Positions 32,958 to 41,118 are shown, numbered from the stretch's first letter. The stretch is DNA of 64,000 nt from Mesorhizobium loti (GCF_002858745.1 NZ_PJRO01000014.1:1-64000), one strand, 5' to 3'. The notes: generated by a model from the sequence alone, not told the origin. Program-made: numbers and translations.

Positions 32958-34130
32958 ATGACAGAAGCCGCGCCGCAGGAAATCAAACGCGGGCCGCTGG
33001 CCGGACTTGTTGTGATCGAGATGGCAGGGCTGGGTCCCGTCCCGCTTGCTGCTCTCATGCTTTCCGAGATGGGGGCGACAGTGCTTCGCATAGAGCGCAG
33101 CGGTCCCAACCGGCAATTCATGCCGCTGCCGGCCGAAAATGACCTGGACCGGCATGGCCGCGAACTCCTTGCCTTGGACCTGAAGCGGTCCGAATGCACC
33201 GATTTGGTGCTGCGGCTTGTCGAGAAGGCCGACATTCTGATCGAAGGTTTTCGCCCGGGCGTGATGGAGCGTCTCGGCCTCGGACCAGAGGCGGTCCTGG
33301 CACGCAACCCGGCACTGATCTATGGCCGCATGACGGGTTTCGGACAGGACGGCCCCCTTGCCGATCGCGCCGGCCACGACATCACATATCTCGCCTATTC
33401 CGGCATCCTGCACGCCATCGGTCACGACGGTGGAAGACCAGTGCCGCCGCTCAACCTGGTTGGCGACTATGGCGGCGGAACCATGATGCTGATCGCGGGG
33501 CTGCTTGCGGCACTTTTCCAACGCTCGCGCGGTGGCAGGGGGCAGGTCGTCGACACCGCGATGGTCGAAGGGGCCTCCATGCTCACCCTGCCCCTTCAGG
33601 CGGCGATGGCTGCTGGCCACTGGAGCGACCGGCGTGGCGTCAACCTTCTCGATTCCGGCTGCCCCTTCTACGACACTTACGAAACCGCCGACCGCCGCCA
33701 TGTCGCCATCGGGTGCCTGGAGCCGCAGTTTTTTGCCGAGTTTGCCCGTCTGCTGCCACTCGATCAGCGGTTCGCGACAGGTCAGTATGATCAGAAACTC
33801 TGGCCGCAGATGCGCGAGGCCATAGCTGCTCGGGTTCAGGAAAAATCCCGCGACGCATGGGATCAGCTGTTTGCCGGGACCGATGCCTGTGTCGCGCCGG
33901 TGTTATCTTTCGCTGAAGCGAAGCAGCATCCACACAATCGTGCGCGCAAGGCCTTCGTTGATGTCGGCAGCTTCATCAGGCCAGCTCCCGCTCCACGCTT
34001 TTCGGCGACGCCGTCCACAGCGAGCGAGCCGCCTTCGGCAAGCAGCCGAACAGCTGCCTCGATCCTGGCGCGCTTCGGTTTTCGGGAAGACGAAGCGGAG
34101 GCCCTTGTCAAAACCGGTGCCATCGGCTGA
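32958..34130 (+). CDS. CaiB/BaiF family CoA-transferase (alpha-methylacyl-CoA racemase-like)
   Basis: A 390-residue family III CoA-transferase or racemase. Typical segments are LAGLVVIEMAGLGPVPLAAL at the N-terminus, LLALDLKRSE, ILIEGFRPGVMERLGLGPE, RMTGFGQDGPLADRAGHDIT and LVGDYGGGTMMLIAGLLAAL, the last carrying the Asp expected in racemase-type members. The GHDITYLAYSG region is closer to 2-methylacyl-CoA racemases than to formyl-CoA transferases. It is coupled to the SDR gene, consistent with branched-chain fatty acid or similar degradation. Confidence 0.9.
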   Translation: MTEAAPQEIKRGPLAGLVVIEMAGLGPVPLAALMLSEMGATVLRIERSGPNRQFMPLPAENDLDRHGRELLALDLKRSECTDLVLRLVEKADILIEGFRPGVMERLGLGPEAVLARNPALIYGRMTGFGQDGPLADRAGHDITYLAYSGILHAIGHDGGRPVPPLNLVGDYGGGTMMLIAGLLAALFQRSRGGRGQVVDTAMVEGASMLTLPLQAAMAAGHWSDRRGVNLLDSGCPFYDTYETADRRHVAIGCLEPQFFAEFARLLPLDQRFATGQYDQKLWPQMREAIAARVQEKSRDAWDQLFAGTDACVAPVLSFAEAKQHPHNRARKAFVDVGSFIRPAPAPRFSATPSTASEPPSASSRTAASILARFGFREDEAEALVKTGAIG

Positions 34131-34133
34131 TAA

Positions 34134-34952
34134 GTGGATAACAACATTCAGCTTATTGTGGTGAGTGCCGTGGAACAACCGAAGAAAGACGTCATCCGGG
34201 AAACCGACGCCCAGTCTATCCAGCTGGCCAAAACTCTGCTTCGCACAGCGCGCCATGGCGCGCTTGCCGTCATCGATCCGGCCTCGGGTGCACCGCTTGC
34301 CAGCCGCGTTGGTGTCGCCACCGACATCGATGGTACGCCGCTCATCCTGATCTCCATGCTCGCCCCCCACACGGGAGCTCTGCTTGCTGATTCCCGCTGT
34401 TCCTTGCTGGTAGGCGAACCTGGCAAAGGCGATGCTCTCGCCCACCCGCGCATGACGCTGGTTTGCAGCTCCACCCAGCTGGAGCGGGGCACGCCCGGAC
34501 AAAAGCGTGCGGAACGCCGCTACCTCAACCGCAATCCCAAAGCCAAGCTTTACGTCGGCCTCGGGGATTTTTCCTTCTTCAGGCTTGAGGTCGAACGCGC
34601 CTCGCTCAACGGTGGCTTCGGCAAGGCCTATCTGCTGGATCATTCGGATCTGATCGTGAACGGTGCCGTCAATGACGCATTGGCAGAAAGCGAGCAATCC
34701 GCGCTCGACCACATGAACAGCGAACATCTCGACGCGGTTGCGGTCTATGCCCACCATTACGCGAAGGCAGAAGGCGGCGGCTGGACGCTGGCCGGGTTTG
34801 ATGCGGACGGAATGGATCTGGTCAGTGGTGACCGGACGGAACGCATCTTCTTTCCCAAGCCGCTGGAAACGCCGCAGGATTTACGCAAGACGCTGGTCGA
34901 GATGGCGAAGGCCGGCCGCGCCTCCATGGAGCACGAGACCACCAAGTCTTAA
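34134..34952 (+). CDS. HugZ-like haem-associated split-barrel protein with DUF2470
   Basis: A 272-residue protein. The N-terminal half is a pyridoxamine-phosphate-oxidase-like split barrel (LLRTARHGALAVIDPASGAP, ILISMLAPHTGALLADSRCS). The C-terminal half is the DUF2470 domain (ALDHMNSEHLDAVAVYAHHY, then GGWTLAGFDADGMDLV), the combination found in HugZ-type haem utilisation proteins. The start is uncertain: the frame opens at GTG 34134, but GTG at 34161 or 34170 would give the more usual N-terminus just before VEQPKKDVIRETDAQ. It begins 3 bases after the CoA-transferase stop. No haem transporter genes are nearby, so a role in haem breakdown is family inference. Confidence 0.83.
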   Translation: MDNNIQLIVVSAVEQPKKDVIRETDAQSIQLAKTLLRTARHGALAVIDPASGAPLASRVGVATDIDGTPLILISMLAPHTGALLADSRCSLLVGEPGKGDALAHPRMTLVCSSTQLERGTPGQKRAERRYLNRNPKAKLYVGLGDFSFFRLEVERASLNGGFGKAYLLDHSDLIVNGAVNDALAESEQSALDHMNSEHLDAVAVYAHHYAKAEGGGWTLAGFDADGMDLVSGDRTERIFFPKPLETPQDLRKTLVEMAKAGRASMEHETTKS

Positions 34953-35010
34953 ACGAACGACAACCTACAATCACGGAGCTGTGACCTAAGGTTGCATCTG
35001 ACACTTGCAT

Positions 35011-35028
35011 CACTTAATAAAATTAGTG
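35011..35028. promoter_or_regulatory. Imperfect palindrome upstream of the NolR-like gene, candidate operator
   Basis: CACTTAAT and AATTAGTG form an imperfect A/T-rich inverted repeat about 65 bases before the ArsR/NolR-like start. ArsR-family repressors usually bind such sites in their own promoter. It is the only A/T-rich dyad in this 139-base gap. Confidence 0.35.
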
Positions 35029-35091
35029 TATGAGTGATTCATCATCGCCATTGCCCCCATGGCTTCTGTGTTGAAGAAAGGTGGGCATCTG

Positions 35092-35430
35092 ATGCTTCAA
35101 GAAAACCAAGTCTCCGATACCGAAACCGCAGCTGCGTTTCTCACGCTCATGGGCAACGAGAAGCGGCTCGCGATCATGAACCATCTCATCGATGATGAAT
35201 TGACGGTGGGAACGATCGCCGAAAAGGTGGATCTCAGCCAATCTGCTCTTTCGCAGCATCTCGCAAAGCTGCGTGCCTTTGGTCTCGTCCAGACGCGGCG
35301 CGACCGACAGATGATCTACTATTCTTGCCGCTCGGACGCCGTTCGCCAACTGCTTCGCACCCTGGGCACGATTTTCGGAGGCAGTTCCGAACCCCAGCAG
35401 CATTCGCGGTTTTTCAGCGCGAGCAACTGA
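35092..35430 (+). CDS. ArsR-family transcriptional regulator, NolR-like
   Basis: A 112-residue winged-helix repressor. The recognition region LSQSALSQHLAKLRAFGLVQ followed by TRRDRQMIYYS is very close to what I recall of Sinorhizobium NolR, which represses nodulation genes and modulates growth and quorum-sensing functions. No metal-binding ELCVCDL-type motif is present, which argues against an arsenic or metal sensor. The ATG at 35092 has GGTGGG upstream and gives a NolR-sized protein; an ATG at 35059 would add 11 residues. It is monocistronic, with an A/T-rich dyad upstream that could be an autoregulatory operator. Confidence 0.85.
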   Translation: MLQENQVSDTETAAAFLTLMGNEKRLAIMNHLIDDELTVGTIAEKVDLSQSALSQHLAKLRAFGLVQTRRDRQMIYYSCRSDAVRQLLRTLGTIFGGSSEPQQHSRFFSASN

Positions 35431-35621
35431 ACGCAGTAGATCGCCCTAGTTGTGTTGATGGTCCAACCGTGGCAACCTGACCTTGGACTCGGAATAGCGT
35501 GCAGCCACGAGAGGCTGTACATGTGGGCTTCCGAAATGAAGCCCATCCCGTTATAGCGACCGAAGCGTCTGAGCCGGATATCGGTGAAGACAAGAAATCT
35601 TTTTTGCTCTCCCGGTCGCTG

Positions 35622-36425
35622 ATGGAAACCATTCGAATCGATGACCCGGAAGATCCCCGGGTCGCCCCATATCGCGACATTCGCGAGCGCGATCTCGTCG
35701 GCAGGCAAGGCCGCTTTATCGCCGAAGGCAAAGTCGTCCTGAACGTGCTTCTAAGCAGCAGTCGTTTCCATGCAGAATCCATTCTCGTGCTGGAAAACCG
35801 CCTCTCTGGCCTCGACGAGACCTTCGAAAAAGCGCGCATCCGGTTGCCGGTCTATGTGGCCACCCGCCAGGTCATGGATCGTATCGCCGGTTTTCCCATT
35901 CACCGCGGCATATTGGCTGTAGGGCAGAAGGGCACGCCGCTACAGACTGACGACGTCCTCGATACACTTCCGCAACAGGCTTTGATCGTTGTGGCCGTCG
36001 GCATCGCCAACCATGACAATCTAGGCGCGATCTTCCGCAACGCGGCTGCTTTCGGTGCCGATGCGGTATTGATCGACCCGACTTGCTGCGATCCTCTTTA
36101 TCGCAAAGCGATCCGGGTCTCGGTTGGCGCCGCGCTGAAGGTACCGTTTGCAACTGTTTTGGACCCCGCCAGCCTAGCGGCAGACCTCATGGTCCGAGGT
36201 TTCGAGAGTTTCGCGCTGTCGCCGCGTGGCGAAATGGATATTCGCAGCGTCAAGCCGAGTGAGAAAACCGCCATTTACCTCGGCACGGAAGGAGAAGGAC
36301 TTCCGGCCGCTCTGCTGGCGCGGATGCGAACGCTACGCATCGACATGGCGAGCGGCTTCGACAGCGTAAATGTCGCAGCCGCCTCGGCCATCGCCCTGCA
36401 TCACTTCTCCGCAAACGATCGCTGA
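35622..36425 (+). CDS. TrmH/SpoU family RNA methyltransferase
   Basis: A 267-residue SAM-dependent RNA 2'-O-methyltransferase. The knotted SPOUT domain (about residues 115-265) contains the three motifs: IANHDNLGAIFRNAAAFGAD, AIYLGTEGEGLPAALLARM and DSVNVAAASAIALHHF. The N-terminal 100 residues resemble the substrate-binding L30e-like extension (RDIRERDLVGRQGRFIAEGK). The target, tRNA or rRNA, is not decidable. The ATG at 35622 gives the conserved N-terminus; the frame is open upstream to 35499 without similarity. Confidence 0.92.
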   Translation: METIRIDDPEDPRVAPYRDIRERDLVGRQGRFIAEGKVVLNVLLSSSRFHAESILVLENRLSGLDETFEKARIRLPVYVATRQVMDRIAGFPIHRGILAVGQKGTPLQTDDVLDTLPQQALIVVAVGIANHDNLGAIFRNAAAFGADAVLIDPTCCDPLYRKAIRVSVGAALKVPFATVLDPASLAADLMVRGFESFALSPRGEMDIRSVKPSEKTAIYLGTEGEGLPAALLARMRTLRIDMASGFDSVNVAAASAIALHHFSANDR

Positions 36426-36430
36426 ACCGA

Positions 36431-36522
36431 GAGCGTTTCCGCTTTTTGCGGAAACGCTCTAACTCTTTGTTTTTACGCAATTACGGACGCAAAACCACTG
36501 CACACTTTTGCTGGAATTGCTC
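36431..36522. repeat. Interspersed palindromic repeat, copy B
   Basis: The reverse-complement orientation of the unit at 18989-19084. It starts with a hairpin (GAGCGTTTCCGC / GCGGAAACGCTC) five bases after the methyltransferase stop, followed by AACTCTTTGTTTTTACGCAATT and CTGGAATTGCTC. The hairpin plus T-rich run may also end transcription of the upstream gene. Confidence 0.8.
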
Positions 36523-36566
36523 ACGGGACCGGCGGCGGAGCATCGCGGTTTCAGGTACCAGGAATG

Positions 36567-37808
36567 TCAGCCCGGCGAGGCGGGCTTTTGCAGCGCCCGC
36601 ACGCGTTCGGCAATGCTGCGGACTGCAGCGCCGCCCTCGGTTGCGTTTCCGCTGCCTTCCGGAACAGCGAGCGCCTTGGCGACTTCTGAATTCGGCCCTT
36701 CTAGCGCGGCCGTGAGCGTGATGATTTCAGCCGCGAGGTCCTGCATTTGCTCGCGCAGAAGCGCACCCTCCCGCTGTTCTCTTGTCCCGCCGTCGCGCCG
36801 GCCGGTTTCGAAGGAAGAAGCCCCCCCTCGAAGCTTCTTGTTCTCGCGAACAAGCGTCGTGAGCCTCGCCTCCAGCCGTTCCCGGTCGTTGTTAAGCTTG
36901 GCTACCGCCTTTTCGGTGTCACCGCCAGTGGCCCCGGAAAGCAGGGGAGATAGCTGCATCGCCGCGCGATCCTCCCGCCGACGCTGCCCGTCGTGGACCG
37001 CAGCATCTTGTCCCTTGGCAAGAACTTCTGTCTGCAGCCCTTTCTTCTTCATCTCGTCCTTCAGCCTCGTCAACTCACGCTCGCGTCGATCCAGCGTTTC
37101 ATCGCGATCCGCCAATGTCGACAGAAGGCGTTCGAGTTTCTGTTCCCGATCCGCCAGCTTCTTCTTCTCGTTTGCCAATGCGTCGATGGCGGCCTTGCCT
37201 TCCGCCACGATATCCTGGTGTCGCTTGTCCACTTCCTTGCGCTGAGCCCGCAGCACTGAAACATCGTTGTTCAGTTTTTCGATTTCGGATTCGCGCGCGA
37301 CCAGTTCGATTTGCCTGTTCGAGGATGAGAAGCTGGCTTCTTCATAGAGCCCATCGAGTTTCTCGATCTCATCTTTCTGTTTCGCCGTATCTGCCTCGAG
37401 CTTGACAAGCTTTTCCGACAAGCGCTCGATTTCGACCGCACGCTGTTGCAGCTGCGCCCGCAATTCACCGCCGGTCGTTTCCAAGGCAGCGATGCTCTCC
37501 GCCTTCCGGGTCGCTTCGCTCGCAGCTTGCTTCAACTCCTCGCGGACGCGGTTGATCTCTATGAAACGATCATTGGCCATTTCCTTCGAGGCCTTGGCAT
37601 CCATCTCCAGCCGGCGCGCAGTCACGGCAAACTCTGCACGCAGGCGATCCTTGTCCGCGGTAATTTCCGTGGAGGTGAGCGGCATGGCCGCCTGGATCCG
37701 CTTTTTTGTCAGGGCAACGGCCCGCCGCCAGGCGGCGGGCGCAATCAGGATGACCAAAAACCCGGCACACAAAAAGCCGAGGAGGAAGAAGAGGATCGAC
37801 TGAACCAA
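36567..37808 (-). CDS. Membrane-anchored coiled-coil protein of unknown function
   Basis: A 413-residue protein. One N-terminal membrane helix (ILFFLLGFLCAGFLVILIAP, residues 5-24) is followed by about 250 residues of charged heptad-rich sequence (EELKQAASEATRKAESIAAL, VEIERLSEKLVKLEADTAKQ, EKLNNDVSVLRAQRKEVDKR), a low-complexity linker with GATGGDTEKAVAKLN, another coiled coil and a short Pro/Ala tail. The layout suggests a cytoplasmic rod fixed to the inner membrane, such as a scaffold or division-associated protein; no enzyme domain is visible. The start is TTG at 37808, with no better ATG upstream and only a weak ribosome binding site. It sits next to eipA, same strand, but 180 bases away. 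Confidence 0.72.
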   Translation of the reverse strand: MVQSILFFLLGFLCAGFLVILIAPAAWRRAVALTKKRIQAAMPLTSTEITADKDRLRAEFAVTARRLEMDAKASKEMANDRFIEINRVREELKQAASEATRKAESIAALETTGGELRAQLQQRAVEIERLSEKLVKLEADTAKQKDEIEKLDGLYEEASFSSSNRQIELVARESEIEKLNNDVSVLRAQRKEVDKRHQDIVAEGKAAIDALANEKKKLADREQKLERLLSTLADRDETLDRRERELTRLKDEMKKKGLQTEVLAKGQDAAVHDGQRRREDRAAMQLSPLLSGATGGDTEKAVAKLNNDRERLEARLTTLVRENKKLRGGASSFETGRRDGGTREQREGALLREQMQDLAAEIITLTAALEGPNSEVAKALAVPEGSGNATEGGAAVRSIAERVRALQKPASPG

Positions 37809-37988
37809 GATGGTCTATCCGTTAGGTTCGGCTGCTCGTGCCAGGGAAACCAAGCTTTGCATGGTCTAACAGGCAAAATCCAGTATTCCATAGCCGGTAT
37901 TTCGGCGGCCAGTACTTCAGCGGCCAGGACTTCAGCGGATTGAGCCTCCCTCTTTCACAACCCGCTGTTCAGTATCAATCGGACCGGA

Positions 37989-38570
37989 TCAGAAAGGGTT
38001 CCAGGTCGGCTGCTGGGTGAGCTTCAGATACCCCAGATTGACACCAAGCCTGGCACCAACACCGGTGCGGATCGGCACGAGGAGCACGTTGCCCGCCTTG
38101 AGCACATTGAAGCCGAGGCCTGCTATCACATAGGCGGAGCCCGCAACCCCGGCGAAGCGGTTGTAAAGGTTGCTGACGTCGTCGAGGTTATAGACCAGCA
38201 CCATGACCCGCGAGCCCTGCCCGCCGAAGTCCCAGCCCAGAGAGGGTCCTTGCCAATAGACTTTATGGTCGCCGGCATTCTTGGTGTAGAGCTTGCCCTC
38301 GCCATAGGTAAGACCGCCAACAAAGGCGCCTGAGCCTTCTTCGCCCAGCACATAACCGTTCGGCAGGCCGTAAGTGGAGAAGATCTTCTCGACGACTGTG
38401 GCGAGACCGCCAGAGGTTTCGCCGAAGAACTTGTGGCCCGAATCAACGATTTCCTGCGACGTATACTGCTGAGCGTACGAAGCCTGGAGCGAAAGGGTGA
38501 AAAAGCCCATCAGGGCGATCGTCAGAGCGAGAGCGCGGGAAACGCGCCAATCGCGAAATCGGGAATGCAT
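37989..38570 (-). CDS. eipA: EipA family periplasmic envelope protein (DUF1134)
   Basis: A 193-residue exported protein that is almost entirely one DUF1134 domain. The signal peptide (RALALTIALMGFFTLSLQAS) is cleaved near SYAQQ. The domain shows the family's conserved blocks VDSGHKFFGETSGGLATVVE, NGYVLGEEGSGAFVGGLTYG, TKNAGDHKVYWQGPSLGWDF and VPIRTGVGARLGVNLGYLKL. In Brucella the homologue EipA is needed for envelope stress resistance and was reported to be CtrA-controlled. The ATG at 38570 begins the signal peptide; the open frame extends further upstream to 38864 but is not protein-like. Proximity to chpT and ctrA here fits the Brucella link. Confidence 0.9.
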   Translation of the reverse strand: MHSRFRDWRVSRALALTIALMGFFTLSLQASYAQQYTSQEIVDSGHKFFGETSGGLATVVEKIFSTYGLPNGYVLGEEGSGAFVGGLTYGEGKLYTKNAGDHKVYWQGPSLGWDFGGQGSRVMVLVYNLDDVSNLYNRFAGVAGSAYVIAGLGFNVLKAGNVLLVPIRTGVGARLGVNLGYLKLTQQPTWNPF

Positions 38571-38893
38571 GCTTCCAATCTCCGTCTGGGAGCACCTTCG
38601 CCGACGCCTCGCACCTGCGACTCTCAATCGGCCGCTTCCGGTGCCATTCCCTGGCAAACTATGCCGTAATTCTTTTTCAACCATTAAGCTCTCACATGAT
38701 GATGGCAGTTCGAAGGCCGGTCGGAACGTTTCTACCGATCGCGCCGGCACAATGGCCATAGGCACCATCTCCTGGACTGGTTGCTCCCCCCGAACGCGCC
38801 GTATATCCAGACGGAACTGGGGAGAGCGTGATTCGCGTGGTCGGTGCGATGGACGAATGTCCAAGCGCTATTGCATCTTTTCTCGAGGTTTTC
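38571..38893. other. Intergenic region between divergent eipA and chpT
   Basis: About 320 bases without a convincing gene. It must contain the promoters of both genes. I see an A/T-rich stretch around 38667-38690 (ATTCTTTTTCAACCATTAAG) with a single TTAA half-site, but no full TTAA-N7-TTAA CtrA box. Confidence 0.4.
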
Positions 38894-39523
38894 ATGGCTG
38901 ACCTTTTCACCCTTACACCCTCCGAGCTTGCCGCACTGCTTTGCAGCAAGGTCTGCCATGACATCATCTCGCCGGTCGGCGCGATCAACAACGGCCTGGA
39001 ATTGCTCGATGAAGGTGGCGCCGACGAAGACGCCATGAACCTTATTCGACAGAGCGCCCGCAATGCTTCGGCCCGCCTGCAGTTCGCCCGGATTGCCTAT
39101 GGTGCCGCCGGTTCAGCCGGCATGCTCATCGACACCGGCGATGCGGAAGCGGTGACAATCGCCTACCTCAAAAACGAAAAACCAGAATTGACCTGGACAG
39201 GTGGTCGCGCACTGCTGCCGAAAAACAAGGTCAAATTGCTGTTGAACCTGGTTCTGATTGCCAACGCGGCCATTCCACGAGGCGGCAGGCTTTCCATCAC
39301 GTTGGAAGAGCTGGAAACCGAACCGCGTTTCACCCTTGCGGCAAGCGGCCCGATGTTGCGTGTTCCGCCGAAATTCCTCGAGCTTCACTCGGGCGGCAAG
39401 CCTGACGAGCCGATCGATGCCCATTCGGTCCAGTCGTATTACACGCTGTTGCTCGCGCGCGAGGCAGGCATGACGATTACGATCCGCGCCACGGCAGATG
39501 AGATCGTTCTGCTGGCAGCATAA
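38894..39523 (+). CDS. chpT: Histidine phosphotransferase ChpT
   Basis: A 209-residue cytoplasmic phosphotransfer protein. The dimerising helix carries the phospho-accepting His22 in LLCSKVCHDIISPVGAINNG; the C-terminal half is a degenerate HATPase-like fold (KLLLNLVLIANAAIPRGGRL) lacking ATP-binding motifs. In Caulobacter and Brucella ChpT relays phosphate from the hybrid kinase CckA to CtrA and CpdR. The ATG at 38894 has GAGG 6 bases upstream; an earlier start at 38828 would add 22 residues. A long perfect hairpin terminator follows. The ctrA gene is 634 bases downstream on the opposite strand. Confidence 0.92.
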   Translation: MADLFTLTPSELAALLCSKVCHDIISPVGAINNGLELLDEGGADEDAMNLIRQSARNASARLQFARIAYGAAGSAGMLIDTGDAEAVTIAYLKNEKPELTWTGGRALLPKNKVKLLLNLVLIANAAIPRGGRLSITLEELETEPRFTLAASGPMLRVPPKFLELHSGGKPDEPIDAHSVQSYYTLLLAREAGMTITIRATADEIVLLAA

Positions 39524-39586
39524 TCTTTACGGCACGCGCCATCCAGCTTCGCTGGCGGCGTTCGCGCCGGCGAGCATGGCGCACCA

Positions 39587-39620
39587 TTTGCACGAGGGTG
39601 GAACTCTCGTGCAAATTTTA
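39587..39620 (+). terminator. Rho-independent terminator after chpT
   Basis: Perfect 11-base arms ATTTGCACGAG and CTCGTGCAAAT with a 9-base loop, followed by TTTT, 63 bases downstream of the chpT stop and before the receiver gene. It should separate the two transcripts. Confidence 0.72.
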
Positions 39621-39709
39621 CGCATTGCCTTTTCCGCTTTTTAAACGCCCTGCCCTATTATCTACGGCAACGGGCAGACCCCGCATCGGGTGCGGGAAAG
39701 GGGATTGGC

Positions 39710-40150
39710 ATGAAACGCTGCATGTTCGTCGACAAGTCGAGCGTGATCCGCAAGGTCGCCAAGCGCATCCTCACCAGCGAAAGCATGCTGGTCATAGAGG
39801 CTAGCGCTGGTCGGGAAGCTATCGACCTATGTTCGGCCGAAATGCCGGATATCATCGTTTTTGATGTGTCGTTGCAAGACATGCAACTGGCCGAATTCAT
39901 CGGCCAAATCCGCTCGCTGGGAAGCCCGGTCGTTCCACAGATCGTTGCCCTTCTGGTGGAACTCGATCTTGGCACGATCATGCGGGCGAAGCGCGCTGGT
40001 GCACATGGCTATCTGCTGAAGCCTTTCAACCGCATCCAGTTGCTCGATCGCTTCCGCGCACTGCAGGCCAACCGGGACACGACACGCACCAAAACTCCGG
40101 CCTCAACAAAAAACCCGGCACAGGCCGGGTCCTTCGATATTCGACTGTAA
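39710..40150 (+). CDS. Single-domain response regulator (orphan receiver) between chpT and ctrA
   Basis: A 146-residue CheY-like protein without an output domain. The phospho-acceptor is Asp52 in IIVFDVSLQDM and the conserved lysine is in GYLLKPFNR; the acidic pair at the start is reduced to one (VDKSS, Asp8), and the usual Thr/Ser before the lysine is not obvious (IVALLVE). The last 25 residues are a Thr/Pro/Lys-rich tail. It is not CpdR- or DivK-like in sequence. The last part of the gene also encodes, on the other strand, the terminator of ctrA. It may be a further phosphate acceptor in the CckA-ChpT relay; that is inference from position. Confidence 0.82.
   Translation: MKRCMFVDKSSVIRKVAKRILTSESMLVIEASAGREAIDLCSAEMPDIIVFDVSLQDMQLAEFIGQIRSLGSPVVPQIVALLVELDLGTIMRAKRAGAHGYLLKPFNRIQLLDRFRALQANRDTTRTKTPASTKNPAQAGSFDIRL
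40108..40130 (-). terminator. Rho-independent terminator of ctrA, embedded in the opposing receiver gene
   Basis: Read on the minus strand: ACCCGGC-CTGT-GCCGGGT followed by TTTTTT, about 27 bases beyond the ctrA stop at 40157. It lies inside the last codons of the convergent receiver gene. The six-T tract is on the ctrA strand only, so it is directional. Confidence 0.8.
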
Positions 40151-40156
40151 GCGCGA

Positions 40157-40852
40157 TCAGGCGCTTTCGCGAATCTCCTCCGGCTCGCGCAGCACGTAGC
40201 CGCGCCCCCAGACCGTTTCGATGTAGTTCTGGCCGCCGGAGGCCGCGTCAAGCTTCTTGCGCAGCTTGCAGATAAAGACGTCGATGATCTTCAATTCCGG
40301 CTCGTCCATGCCGCCGTAAAGGTGGTTGAGGAACATTTCCTTGGTCAGCGTGGTGCCCTTGCGCAGCGAGAGCAGTTCCAGCATCTGATATTCCTTGCCG
40401 GTCAGATGCACGCGCTGACCCGCGACTTCGACGGTTTTGGCATCGAGGTTGACGATCAGTTCACCGGTCGCGATGACCGATTGCGCATGGCCCTTGGAGC
40501 GACGCACGATAGCGTGGATGCGGGCGACCAGTTCGTCCTTGTGGAATGGCTTGGTCATATAGTCGTCGGCGCCGAAACCGAGACCACGCACCTTGTCCTC
40601 GATGCCAGCCATACCTGACAAAATCAGGATCGGCGTCTTGACCTTGGAGAGGCGCAGAGTGCGCAGCACTTCGTAGCCCGACATATCCGGGAGGTTCAGG
40701 TCCAGGAGAATGATGTCGTAGTCGTAAAGTTTGCCGAGATCGACGCCTTCTTCACCGAGATCGGTGGTGTAGACATTGAAGCTTTCGGACTTGAGCATCA
40801 GTTCGATGCTCTGAGCAGTTGCACTGTCGTCTTCTATCAGCAGAACGCGCAT
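40157..40852 (-). CDS. ctrA: Cell cycle master response regulator CtrA
   Basis: A 231-residue OmpR-family regulator. The receiver domain has the acidic pair Asp8-Asp9, phospho-acceptor Asp51 (IILLDLNLPDMSGYEVLRTL) and lysine in DDYMTKPFHKDEL. The C-terminal winged helix contains LTGKEYQMLELLSLRKGTTL and IIDVFICKLRKKLDAASGG, identical in style to CtrA of Rhizobiales. CtrA controls replication, division, motility and envelope genes. AAGGGG is 6 bases before the ATG. The upstream region carries three GANTC (CcrM) sites and a CtrA-like box. chpT and sciP, its phosphodonor and inhibitor, lie within 3 kb. Confidence 0.97.
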   Translation of the reverse strand: MRVLLIEDDSATAQSIELMLKSESFNVYTTDLGEEGVDLGKLYDYDIILLDLNLPDMSGYEVLRTLRLSKVKTPILILSGMAGIEDKVRGLGFGADDYMTKPFHKDELVARIHAIVRRSKGHAQSVIATGELIVNLDAKTVEVAGQRVHLTGKEYQMLELLSLRKGTTLTKEMFLNHLYGGMDEPELKIIDVFICKLRKKLDAASGGQNYIETVWGRGYVLREPEEIRESA

Positions 40853-40997
40853 TTCATTCCCCTTTCTGCTGCCGAACCTGACCCGTCCGGGACCGGAGCA
40901 GTGATTGCCTGAGCCGAAGCTGCCACCGAATGGTTAACAAATCCTAATTTCCGCTCGAAGCGATATCAGAATTTTTAACCTCTTTCCACACACACTT

Positions 40998-41034
40998 GAA
41001 TCTAAAGACGATTCATCGCGTCAAATTTTGATTC
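40998..41034. promoter_or_regulatory. Cluster of three GANTC (CcrM methylation) sites in the ctrA promoter region
   Basis: GAATC at 40998, GATTC at 41010 and GATTC at 41030 fall within 37 bases, 145-180 bases upstream of ctrA. CcrM methylates GANTC in Alphaproteobacteria, and in Caulobacter a GANTC in the ctrA P1 promoter times its expression. The density here is well above the chance rate of about one per 256 bases. Confidence 0.55.
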
Positions 41035-41103
41035 GGCACTTTAAGAAAGCGCCGTAACCGACTCAACGGACTCATCTCTTACGTCCCGTGCCCGGCCGAA
41101 ATT

Positions 41104-41118
41104 TTTACCCGGCCTTAA
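41104..41118 (-). promoter_or_regulatory. CtrA-like box upstream of ctrA
   Basis: On the minus strand TTAA-GGCCGGG-TAAA, which matches 7 of 8 positions of the CtrA consensus TTAA-N7-TTAA. It lies about 250 bases upstream of the ctrA start in a 439-base gap that otherwise holds no gene. Autoregulation of ctrA is known in Caulobacter and Brucella; binding here is inference. Confidence 0.35.

Noticed and set aside
37895..37940. Pentapeptide-repeat-like reading (GGQYFSGQDFSG) and 15-base tandem repeat upstream of the coiled-coil gene
   Set aside because: Only two to three short units in a 60-codon frame without ribosome binding site; too little to call a gene or a functional repeat.
40931..40950. 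GGTTAACAAATCCTAATTT as a CtrA box close to ctrA
   Set aside because: The TTAA and CTAA half-sites are six bases apart, not seven, so it does not fit the consensus spacing.
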